Source: Chloroflexota bacterium (GTDB taxonomy: Bacteria > Chloroflexota > Anaerolineae > Aggregatilineales > Phototrophicaceae). From it: a stretch of DNA of 64,000 bases. A program made the position numbers and the translations under genes. Under the pieces are notes generated by a model. That model was not told the DNA's origin, ran no database searches, and worked only from the letters and a program-made list of their open reading frames with translations. Within the stretch, counting starts at the first letter, position 1; each line of letters opens with the position of its first letter. This document shows, piece after piece, positions 14,662-22,776 of this stretch. Location of the stretch: NCBI GenBank assembly GCA_028873975.1, contig JAPPMO010000101.1, forward strand, positions 115,083-179,082, read 5' to 3'.

Positions 14662-17600
14662 CTAGCTTTCATTGACGATGTCGCGCGCGACCGGGGGCGC
14701 AATCTTTACGAAGTGAGCTTCGGGGCGTTTCAGCAGGGCATAGAGCGGCTCCGCGGCCTGCGATTGATGATTCTCCTCGAGCGTGCGGATATAGGCATTC
14801 AAGAGTTCGCGCACATCCTGGCGTCCCTCGTCATCCAAGGGTTGCGCCACGACCACTGATCCAGGGGCGATACGGCGTCTGATAGCGTCTATGGTCAGAT
14901 TCATTTCCGGCTGAACGCGCTGGTATACGACGCCACCGGTCATGCCGGCGCACATCCAGGGTCCGGGGTCGCCCAAGACGACCGCGCGCCCGGATGTCAT
15001 ATACTCGAAGGCATATCCTTTTAGGTTCGAGCGCGCGCCCAAACCCCCGAGACCATCTTGCAATGGTTCGGTGATTTCGCCTCCAAAAACCACGTCGGCG
15101 CCGCTCATGCGGATGCAAGCGCGTGTATCGGCGTTGCCTTGCACGATAAACAAGCCGCCTTGCGCGCCATAAGCGAAGCTCTTGCCGACCGAGCCATCCA
15201 AACGACGACCATTATGGTTCAAGCCTTTCAAAATGGAGATTTTGCTGCCAACAGCGCATTTCCCCACGCCGTCCTGCGCGCCGCCTTCGACCAGAACGTT
15301 TACTGGATCATCCAGAAATGCGGCGAGGCCATTTCCTGGAATCGCCGAATTACTGAAGCTAAGATTAATGGCGCGTATCCGCTCCCCATGTGGAATGGAC
15401 TTCCGCTGGATGGCGCCCGCGAGATGCGTGCCCAGGGCTCGATCCATCGCCATGACTTGTTCATCATCATAGGTGAGTTCGTATTCTCCCTTGCTGACGT
15501 ACTCGGCAACGATATCGGTAATTTGCTTGCTGACCGTGTTACGGGGCCGTGTGACACGACGCCCGCCCGGCTGCGCGCGACTCTTCTGCACGCCCGGTAC
15601 CGAACGCAGCAAGTGCGTAAGGTCGATCCTGTCATGGTGCGAGCGCTGTACCAGCAGGTCGGCGCGACCGACTATATCCTGCAAGTTGCTAATGCCCATC
15701 TTCGCCAGCCACTTGCGGATGTCATCACCCAGGGCGTCAAACATGGTGACAATGCTTTCCGCCGATCCGCGTTCCTCAAAGGGGCGGAATGCCTTGAAAT
15801 TGCGCTTTTCGGCTTCTTCCTTGGTTTTGACGTGCGTTGTAATGCCGACATGGCAGGTTCCGTCGTGGCAACCGCGGCAAATGGTGCAACCGACCGCTAC
15901 CATGGCCAGCGTGGCGAAGCCCACGCGATTTGCGCCCAGGCAGACCATCTTTATCACATCGCGGCCGCTTTTCATGCCCCCGTCAACCCAGATTTCCACA
16001 TCGTCGCGCAGTCCACTGTGGATGAGATGACGATGCGCCATCCAGACACCGATCTCGGCGGGCAAGCCAACATGGCGCAAGGCGTGCGCGCGCGCGGCGC
16101 CGGTGCTGCCCGTATAACCCGTGATGGTGATGATGTCGGCGCCGGCCTTGGCCACGCCGACCGCGATAATGCCGATGCCGGGCACCACTGGCAGCTTGAC
16201 CGAGACCTTGGCGTGTGGATTCGCGGTCTTGAGCTCATCGATCAATTGCGCCAAGTCTTCAATTGAGTACAGATCGTGATTATTGCTGGGAGAGATCAAG
16301 CCGATACCCGGTGATGTGCTGCGGACGGCGGCAATCTGCTCGGTAACCTTGTAGCCCGGTAAGTGACCGCCTTCGCCCGGCTTGGCGCCTTGTCCAATTT
16401 TGATCTCGATATAATCCGCGCTGTTCAAGAAGGCGATATTGACGCCAAAACGGCCTGATGCCACTTGCTGCCCGCGATTGCGAGGATATTTGCCCATCAA
16501 GTCGTGAATCTCGCCACCTTCGCCGTTCATGCAGATAATGTTGAGCTGGTGAGCCGCTTCAAAATAGGCGCGATAGGCGAGTTCGCCCTGCGACCCAAAG
16601 GACATGGCGCTGATCAAAACCGGCATGTCATATCCCTTGATGCTGATATCGACATCGTCCGGGTTTAAGGGGGTTGGGCTCTCTTTCAATGACATAATGT
16701 GCCTGATAGACACGGGCATTCTGTCTTCCAGACCCAAGAGCGCGTCGGTGTATTCTTCAAATGCCAATTCGCCGTGAGCGACCGCCTCCGCTTTCTTCCA
16801 CATCTTTGGATAAAAGCGTTCGGGGTTTTTCAAGCGGGCGCGCACCTCGCCCCGAAATTCCTTGGCGCGCTCTTCGGCGTCATTCATCAGCGCGGTCCAG
16901 GTTAAGCCTCGACCAGTCGAACCGAAGTAGTTCGGCGTTCCCAGCAAGTTGACCAGGTTCCTGGATAAACCGATGGAACTGAAGCTATGCCCGTACCCGC
17001 GCAATTCATGACAGCCTACAGTGGAGGTGATCTTCTGGAGCGCGGCATGGATCGCCTTCAGCGAATTGCCGAGATAAGTCTTGATATGGTCATTTGTCAG
17101 CGGATTCTTGCTGCCGCGGGGGGCTGTGCCCAAGCAAACGGCGTACATCGCATAAGGCAATATGGCGTTGGCGCCGAGGCTGAGGCAAATTGACAGGTCG
17201 TGCATGTCGCGCAGCGCGCCCGAGCGAACCACCAATCCGACCCGCCTGCGAAGGTTCGGCGAATGGTCCGCCAATCTCAAGGCTTTGTCTACAGCAGCAG
17301 TCGCCAGCAATGGATCAATGAACAATTGCTCGCCCGACGCCACCTTATTATCGTCGAGAATGATACATTGAATGCCAGCCAGCACATCCTCAACCGCCCG
17401 CTGTTGAAGCATTTCGATGGCTTGGTCGAATGGCGTGTCGGCCGGGCAGCCCATAGACAGGCAACTGACGCGATCTTCAAAGACCTCGGCAAGATCTTCG
17501 ATCATCATGGTGCCATATTGCGACGCGATATCGCGGACCAGCGCAGTGTCTTCAAAGTCGGGTATTGTTTCAAGAAGAAGCGGGATTTCCAGGCGGATCA

Positions 17601-19356
17601 AGGTCCCTTCGTCGTTTCGTCCCAGCGCGATTTCGGGGCGGGCGCCAATGAGTACCTGTGACGAAAACTGTGATTGCTCGCGTTCGCGGTCAATTGACGG
17701 GTTGGTCACGACAGCGATTGTCTCTTTGAAATAATCTGCCAAATTGACGCGCAGGTTGCTGAGGGCAGCCACAGGACCGTCCCAACCGAGGCTGCCGATT
17801 TGTTCCTTCGCGTTTTCAGCCAGCGACGACATGACTTCAACGTGATAACGCTCCCAACCGAAGCCGGACATGACGGCGGCATTGACTTTGACCGGTGAAT
17901 CCGACCAAGGCAACTTGGCGGCGGTCTTGCGGGCTGCGGGCGCTTTCTCCAACACGGCTACCGGCGCCGACTCCATTTGCAACTGTCGGCCGCCGTCCGG
18001 TATCGGGGGCATCGGGTAGCTGCTGCTTGGCGATGTGAGACCATAGTCCGAACCGGAAATCCAAATGTCGGCCTCGGGCGGTCCGCCGGGCTTGCGGTCC
18101 CGATACTTGTTGTAGACATATCGCTGAATAGCGGGATAGTCGAGAACCTGAATTGAGTGACCGGTGTTGATCTCAAGCGCGATCTTTTCGCCGGGCGCCA
18201 TCGGTTTGGGGCTGACAGACATGGAATCCAGGGGATAAACGCCGCGTTCCGACGAAACAAAATATTCTTTTTCGGTTTCCCCGAACCAGAGCGGCCGCAA
18301 TCCCAGCGCGTCAACGCTGAATACCGCCAGATTGCCCAATCGAGAGGCGACAGCAGCCGGACCCTGAGCGAAGGGGCCAAATGATTGCCGGATTTCGTCG
18401 TACATATCGTGGATTTCCGGCGCGTCCTGAATCAGGTCGTGGCTGAATGGAGGGAAAACATGTTCCATGGCTTCAATCAGGTCGAGGCCGTGGCGCATAC
18501 ACAATGCGTAGATAGTCCGGTCGACATCCTGGGAGTCCGATCCGTTTTCCACCATAGGTATCTTCAGCATTTCCGATTCCAGCCGGAATCGGGAAATGGT
18601 ATTGAATTCACCATTGTGTCCAATCAGGCAGAAGGGCTGCGCGCGTTCAAAAATCGGATTGGTATTTGTGCTGTATCGAGCGTGCCCCATAGTGAGCGAC
18701 GAAGCGTAGTCAGGGTCGCGCAATTCCGGGTAGTAGCGTCGCAGAATCTCGATGGTGCCTTGCACTTTGTAGACCACGCTGTGCGAGGAGAACGATGGAA
18801 AATGCACGCCCAGATCGGCCTCCAACTGGACTTGCAGTTCGAAAAGCGTCGCATCCAGCTTGGCAGACGGGACTTGACCGTTGATGCCGGCGATCTGCCA
18901 AAAGACGGGTTCATTCTTTTCCGCATTAGGTCCAAGAACCTGGGAGTTCACCCGGCTGCTGCGGTCAATCAATATGTGCAGCCCCGCTTCGCTGATATGA
19001 CGGCAGATCTGATCAATGATGTTCTGAGACCGCGCGCGATCGGTGGCGGGGATCATCACATGGGCAACCCAGAAATTGCGGTCAGTCGCCAATGAAGATC
19101 TTAGCCCGGCTTCCGCCAGCCACTTCGTCCAAAGCTGACGCGGGATATCCGTCAATACGCCGACGCCATCGCCTTCGCCATTGATGTAACCTGTGCGATG
19201 GCCCATGCGCGTCAAGGCTTCTATTGTTCGTTTTACGTTGCCATGCGTGGCCTGTCCGCCTTTACGCACGGAACAAATAAGCGCGCAGGCGTCACGATGA
19301 TCGCGATCAATGCGATGCAGGTCGGCAAAGTTATCGTTCCGGGAAAGAGTCATCAT
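14662..19356 (-). CDS. gltB: Glutamate synthase, large subunit type
   Basis: A 1,564-residue fused glutamate synthase. An N-terminal class II glutaminase domain follows a short propeptide; the likely nucleophile is Cys24 in RDACALIC, and GDGVGVLTDIP matches the family. A central domain is followed by an FMN-binding synthase barrel (ISPSNNHDLYSIEDLAQLI, VDGGMKSGRDV). Then come the 3Fe-4S cysteine cluster GCTICRGCHDGTCHVGIT near residue 1155 and a C-terminal GXGXG beta-helix domain. It converts glutamine plus 2-oxoglutarate into two glutamates. AGGAGG is 7 nt before the ATG at 19356. No gltD is nearby, so the electron donor may be ferredoxin or a distant small subunit. It is flanked by two PucR-type regulators. 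Confidence 0.93.
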   Translation of the reverse strand: MMTLSRNDNFADLHRIDRDHRDACALICSVRKGGQATHGNVKRTIEALTRMGHRTGYINGEGDGVGVLTDIPRQLWTKWLAEAGLRSSLATDRNFWVAHVMIPATDRARSQNIIDQICRHISEAGLHILIDRSSRVNSQVLGPNAEKNEPVFWQIAGINGQVPSAKLDATLFELQVQLEADLGVHFPSFSSHSVVYKVQGTIEILRRYYPELRDPDYASSLTMGHARYSTNTNPIFERAQPFCLIGHNGEFNTISRFRLESEMLKIPMVENGSDSQDVDRTIYALCMRHGLDLIEAMEHVFPPFSHDLIQDAPEIHDMYDEIRQSFGPFAQGPAAVASRLGNLAVFSVDALGLRPLWFGETEKEYFVSSERGVYPLDSMSVSPKPMAPGEKIALEINTGHSIQVLDYPAIQRYVYNKYRDRKPGGPPEADIWISGSDYGLTSPSSSYPMPPIPDGGRQLQMESAPVAVLEKAPAARKTAAKLPWSDSPVKVNAAVMSGFGWERYHVEVMSSLAENAKEQIGSLGWDGPVAALSNLRVNLADYFKETIAVVTNPSIDREREQSQFSSQVLIGARPEIALGRNDEGTLIRLEIPLLLETIPDFEDTALVRDIASQYGTMMIEDLAEVFEDRVSCLSMGCPADTPFDQAIEMLQQRAVEDVLAGIQCIILDDNKVASGEQLFIDPLLATAAVDKALRLADHSPNLRRRVGLVVRSGALRDMHDLSICLSLGANAILPYAMYAVCLGTAPRGSKNPLTNDHIKTYLGNSLKAIHAALQKITSTVGCHELRGYGHSFSSIGLSRNLVNLLGTPNYFGSTGRGLTWTALMNDAEERAKEFRGEVRARLKNPERFYPKMWKKAEAVAHGELAFEEYTDALLGLEDRMPVSIRHIMSLKESPTPLNPDDVDISIKGYDMPVLISAMSFGSQGELAYRAYFEAAHQLNIICMNGEGGEIHDLMGKYPRNRGQQVASGRFGVNIAFLNSADYIEIKIGQGAKPGEGGHLPGYKVTEQIAAVRSTSPGIGLISPSNNHDLYSIEDLAQLIDELKTANPHAKVSVKLPVVPGIGIIAVGVAKAGADIITITGYTGSTGAARAHALRHVGLPAEIGVWMAHRHLIHSGLRDDVEIWVDGGMKSGRDVIKMVCLGANRVGFATLAMVAVGCTICRGCHDGTCHVGITTHVKTKEEAEKRNFKAFRPFEERGSAESIVTMFDALGDDIRKWLAKMGISNLQDIVGRADLLVQRSHHDRIDLTHLLRSVPGVQKSRAQPGGRRVTRPRNTVSKQITDIVAEYVSKGEYELTYDDEQVMAMDRALGTHLAGAIQRKSIPHGERIRAINLSFSNSAIPGNGLAAFLDDPVNVLVEGGAQDGVGKCAVGSKISILKGLNHNGRRLDGSVGKSFAYGAQGGLFIVQGNADTRACIRMSGADVVFGGEITEPLQDGLGGLGARSNLKGYAFEYMTSGRAVVLGDPGPWMCAGMTGGVVYQRVQPEMNLTIDAIRRRIAPGSVVVAQPLDDEGRQDVRELLNAYIRTLEENHQSQAAEPLYALLKRPEAHFVKIAPPVARDIVNES

Positions 19357-19481
19357 CTCATTTCCTCCTAACGACCGGTGTCGTCGCACAACAAAACAAG
19401 CGCCCTTGAGGACTTGTCATGAATCCAGATCAGTAAAACTATTGTTTAATTCTTTGTCACTTTGCACATTTTGCATGCCAC

Positions 19482-19490
19482 ATTATACCA
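19482..19490 (-). promoter_or_regulatory. Extended -10 promoter for gltB
   Basis: On the reverse strand TGG-TATAAT forms an extended -10 element about 126 bp upstream of the gltB ATG; the -35 region is weak. The 293-bp gap 19357-19649 holds no gene. It also contains a repeated TGCAAAATGTGCA-like stretch just downstream of the -10, and an inverted repeat ACGAC-ACCG-GTCGT (19371-19384) immediately before the AGGAGG site. Either could be a binding site for the flanking PucR proteins. Confidence 0.5.
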
Positions 19491-19649
19491 GAATTGATTG
19501 CTGGCACTATTGCTAGAAATTATGGACAATTCCGCCAAAGGGCTGGGCAAAATATACAAAGAGCGCAGGTCCAATCTTGTTATGGACAACCAGAAACCGG
19601 GCTGAAAAGATGAGGCATTGCGACGGAAACGAACTCATTGCCGAGTGAA

Positions 19650-21296
19650 TTAACTGAGAGCGAGCAAGCGCCTGATGGTCAGCGCCAGGTGCAATGCCAG
19701 GCGCGTTTCGGGCCTGTTCAGGTCAATACTGGCTATTTCGTTAATGCGATTCATGCGATAAAGCAGCGTGTTGCGATGGACGATAAGGGATTCCGCCGTT
19801 TGCGACAGATTGCCGTGGCAATTGAAAAAGGCCTCCAATGTCTTGATCAAGTCCGCATTCTGGCGCATGTCATAATCCATTAGGGGACCGAGCGTATCCT
19901 CGCAGAAGTCGCTTAGCTTGTCTCTGTCGGAGAGGCTGAGGATGAGTTGATATACGCCCAGGTCGCCGATATAGAGCGGCGAATCGGTTTGCAGGCGCTC
20001 GGCCAATTCCATGGCTTGCACGGCGTCGCGGTAACTGCTGCGCCAGCCGTTGATATCCCGCGCGATCTGGCCCAAGCCGATGGCAATGCGGTATTGTGGA
20101 TACTGTCGGTTTAACTCTCTACTGAAGGCATTGGACAGTTCCATGCTATGATCGACAGGGTCGGTATAATCGGTCGCATGGAAGACAACGACTTGGCCCT
20201 CTTTTTCTCTCGTCCAGACAAGCGCGGAACAATTGCGACTTGCGATGATGGTGTTCACCGTTGTTTCCAAACGCCGCAGCGAGGGACGGCTTTCGCCGCG
20301 CCAAGACAAAACAAAGGCGATATGTGTTTGTGTCATCTCGTGATTGAAGCGCTCGCCCTGGCGAACCGCCTCCTGCTGACTCACGTCGCCGAGCAATAGT
20401 CGATCAAGGAAGGTGCCGCGCAGACGCTTCTCCGTTTCATTTACTGCTTTCTGCTTCGCCATTTCCAAAGCACAGGCGGCCGCGCCGTGCTCGCAAACCA
20501 ACTGGTCAATTTCATCGAGATCGCCTTCGCGCCCGATGATTGACAAGTAGCCGCGGCCAACGCCCTTGTTGATCACCGGCGCGACCAAGCGCGCAACGCC
20601 GGATATTGGCAGCGCTTGCATGAGCACTGGCGGATCGACCTCGACGACGCGGTGCCGATCATGCAATTCGACCGGCAGATTGTCCTGCTTTTTCAAAAAG
20701 AACTCGATGTCATCCCAAATTTCAACGAATTCGGGCTGGATCTTATGAGAAAGCGGATGCAAGCGCTTGTCGTGAATGACAACGGCTTTCTTGGTCAAAC
20801 GCGCCATAGCGGCGATTAATTCGTCCATCCCTTCATTGCGCGAAGAAATCTGTGTCAATTGGCGATAAATCTGGGTCGCGCGGCGTTCAACTTGCCCCTT
20901 GCGATTAACCAGCAAGCTGATAATCGTCTTCTCGATGTCGCGAATGCGCACATTGCTGGTGACGTTCAAGACTGGAAGCTTGCGGGCTTTTGCCTCGGCC
21001 AGGGCGGAGGCGCTAACCGCGCCGCAGAACGCAACCGCGGAGGCTTGCACCCCGGCGCACCACTGAATCAGTTCGGTGTCCCCATGCGCTTTGGGCGGAT
21101 TGTTAACCGGCGCTATCAAGACAAGCTCGCGCTTTTGCAATTGCTTGGAGGAGATGTCGTCTTCAGGATGGATGACCGTTGTCCAGGTCACCGGGCGATC
21201 CAGCAGACCTTCGCCCGACAAAATATACGTGCTCAACGGCAGCGCCAGCTTGCGAATTTCTTCTACCGTGATCTCTTGCGCGCCAGGTCTACTCAT
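19650..21296 (-). CDS. PucR-family transcriptional regulator 2
   Basis: A 548-residue homologue of the PucR protein encoded on the other side of gltB, with the same order of domains. The N-terminal purine-catabolism-regulator domain runs from ITVEEIRKLALPLSTYILSG. A sensor region follows around residues 140-350. The C-terminal helix-turn-helix is LEAFFNCHGNLSQTAESLIV, then HRNTLLYRMNRI. GGAAGG lies 4 nt before the ATG at 21296; an upstream TTG at 21326 is less likely. It is transcribed in the same direction as gltB and lies upstream of it, with 293 bp between. The context suggests control of glutamate or nitrogen metabolism; this is inference. Confidence 0.88.
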   Translation of the reverse strand: MSRPGAQEITVEEIRKLALPLSTYILSGEGLLDRPVTWTTVIHPEDDISSKQLQKRELVLIAPVNNPPKAHGDTELIQWCAGVQASAVAFCGAVSASALAEAKARKLPVLNVTSNVRIRDIEKTIISLLVNRKGQVERRATQIYRQLTQISSRNEGMDELIAAMARLTKKAVVIHDKRLHPLSHKIQPEFVEIWDDIEFFLKKQDNLPVELHDRHRVVEVDPPVLMQALPISGVARLVAPVINKGVGRGYLSIIGREGDLDEIDQLVCEHGAAACALEMAKQKAVNETEKRLRGTFLDRLLLGDVSQQEAVRQGERFNHEMTQTHIAFVLSWRGESRPSLRRLETTVNTIIASRNCSALVWTREKEGQVVVFHATDYTDPVDHSMELSNAFSRELNRQYPQYRIAIGLGQIARDINGWRSSYRDAVQAMELAERLQTDSPLYIGDLGVYQLILSLSDRDKLSDFCEDTLGPLMDYDMRQNADLIKTLEAFFNCHGNLSQTAESLIVHRNTLLYRMNRINEIASIDLNRPETRLALHLALTIRRLLALS

Positions 21297-21332
21297 AATG
21301 CCTTCCAGTGCTGACAGCAAATTCAATATTGC

Positions 21333-21683
21333 TTAAGTCTCATCGGCAAAAATGCCAATCCCGATCACAAAAACAGCGAGCAGGACAACTGGCAATGTCA
21401 TGTCCAGTTCCGGTCTTTCCAGCAAGCTGTAAATTGCTATCCCAAAACTTATTGTTCCCGCCACCCAAGTCGAGAAACCGACAGTCCATTTTTGCCGATG
21501 CTGGTATATTCCAGAGGCGATTAGCACGAATCCGGCAAAAAAGGGCGTAAGCGCGTTATGCAGCGTTAGCCAATCTGGCAGGATGCCAGGGATGACCAAC
21601 GCACCGACCAATCCAAACCAGGTCAGGCGCTCTACCCGCAATTCTGCGCTGGTCTTCGCCAGAACAGTGTCTTGTGCAGCCAT
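21333..21683 (-). CDS. Small integral membrane protein
   Basis: A protein of about 116 residues with four hydrophobic segments (LTWFGLVGALVIPGILPDWL, ALTPFFAGFVLIASGIY, FSTWVAGTISFGIAIYSLL, LPVVLLAVFVIGIGIF). It resembles the small four-helix SPW-repeat type of membrane proteins, though no SPW motif is complete (DWLTLHNALTPF is nearest). It ends just upstream of the PucR gene 2 start. The ATG at 21683 is chosen because upstream codons are very basic and have no ribosome site. Function unknown. Confidence 0.65.
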   Translation of the reverse strand: MAAQDTVLAKTSAELRVERLTWFGLVGALVIPGILPDWLTLHNALTPFFAGFVLIASGIYQHRQKWTVGFSTWVAGTISFGIAIYSLLERPELDMTLPVVLLAVFVIGIGIFADET

Positions 21684-21899
21684 GACAAGCCTAGCCCTAC
21701 GACGGTTTGCATATTGACGACGGGCGCCACTCTGCTTCAATTTGAATTATATAGTATCTACAAAGCTTTGTACATATTGCCCATATAATCACGTTTCGCT
21801 AAGGAAACAGAAACGAGTTCAGTTCCCGTTTTCAGGGATGAATGGCGGATTATCTTGCGATTGCCTGGCCGGCGGGGAAGTCTGAGAGCTGAGAGTTGC

Positions 21900-22322
21900 T
21901 CAGCGCGTCTTCTCGCGCATGAGCTTGCTGTACATGCCGATCCAGTCGCTTGGATCGCGCGTAAGTCTGTTGATCTTGATATCGGAAAAATGCGGGAAAA
22001 GCTTGACCATGGCTTCCGGGATCTGTTGCCAATTGTCACTTCTGACCAGTTTTTCCAAGGAAGTCGATGAAAGCGAAGCCCACCACCATTTTTGCTGGAA
22101 GTCATCGGCTTTTTTCCAATAACCGCGTTTCTCCCAGGCGACGGCCGATTCCTCAACCGTAGACTCAATAGCTCGCAAGCTGAAAATGACTGCAGCTACC
22201 ATATCCTTGGAACTGTCATCTAGTGTTGTCTTTTGCCCAAGGCGCCGCAGAATCTCGGCGACGGTTCTCATGTGCGCGTTGCGACGTTTGCCAGGGCTGT
22301 TTGTGTTGATCACCCGCGCCAT
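21900..22322 (-). CDS. Uncharacterised protein, third gene of a three-gene operon
   Basis: A 140-residue protein with no membrane segment. It opens with VINTNSPGKRRNAHMRTVAE, a basic patch that could contact nucleic acid. A helical body follows (ESAVAWEKRGYWKKADDFQ, KWWWASLSSTSLEKLV), then PHFSDIKINRLTRDPSDWIG. The ATG lies 3 bp after the stop of the preceding gene, so the two are almost certainly co-translated. I recall similar sequences only from Chloroflexota genomes, with no assigned function. No catalytic motif is seen. Confidence 0.75.
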   Translation of the reverse strand: MARVINTNSPGKRRNAHMRTVAEILRRLGQKTTLDDSSKDMVAAVIFSLRAIESTVEESAVAWEKRGYWKKADDFQQKWWWASLSSTSLEKLVRSDNWQQIPEAMVKLFPHFSDIKINRLTRDPSDWIGMYSKLMREKTR

Positions 22323-22325
22323 GGA

Positions 22326-22760
22326 CTATTCCCCGGCTGCCGGGTGATGGGGGCGGATGCCGCGGTAGATGCGCAGGCCGCCTATGGTCTTGAGAATCGT
22401 GGCGGCGTCCCTTCCGGTGATTTCCGCCAGCTCGAGCGGGTTCAGGGGTTGGTTGCCGTTGACAAGCAGGGCGCGAAAAACGCTGTCAATGAGGCCAATG
22501 TGCTCGCTAATGAAATCGTCCCTTTGCGATGACTCCCTGATCGCCAAGCCTAATGCGTCCAACTGGAAAACTTCTCCAGTTTGCGGGTCGATGTAGTCAA
22601 AGCACTCGTGCAAGTCTTTCTGCTCCAGCTCTGTCTGTTGCTCGCGCGTCAGGTGCGTAAGCAGATAGATATGCAAATCGTCTCGGCTTGACTCCCACCA
22701 ATCATAGTCGATGCGGAATTTGGTTTTTATGCTGGGCTTGATCAGATAGTTGAGAGACAT
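22326..22760 (-). CDS. Uncharacterised protein with C-terminal winged-helix-like segment
   Basis: A 144-residue protein, second of the three-gene operon. The N-terminal part has a striking IKTKFRIDYDWWESSRDDL block. The C-terminal 45 residues (LLVNGNQPLNPLELAEITGR, DAATILKTIGGLRIYRGIRP) read like a winged helix-turn-helix in which a helix of the form PLELAEITGRDAATI precedes a basic wing. It starts 16 bp after the upstream gene stop, with AAGG about 8 nt before the ATG. A regulatory or DNA-binding accessory role is plausible but unproved. Confidence 0.75.
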   Translation of the reverse strand: MSLNYLIKPSIKTKFRIDYDWWESSRDDLHIYLLTHLTREQQTELEQKDLHECFDYIDPQTGEVFQLDALGLAIRESSQRDDFISEHIGLIDSVFRALLVNGNQPLNPLELAEITGRDAATILKTIGGLRIYRGIRPHHPAAGE

Positions 22761-22776
22761 CTGGATGGCCTTGGGA

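Noticed and set aside
15058-16266. Open frame of 402 codons antisense to gltB
   Set aside because: It lies entirely inside gltB, which has unmistakable FMN and Fe-S motifs; no ribosome site or domain supports the antisense frame.
21758-22168. Frame of 136 codons overlapping the third gene of the unknown operon in another frame
   Set aside because: Arg/Ser-rich shadow of the 140-residue gene, which has a coupled start 3 bp after its neighbour.
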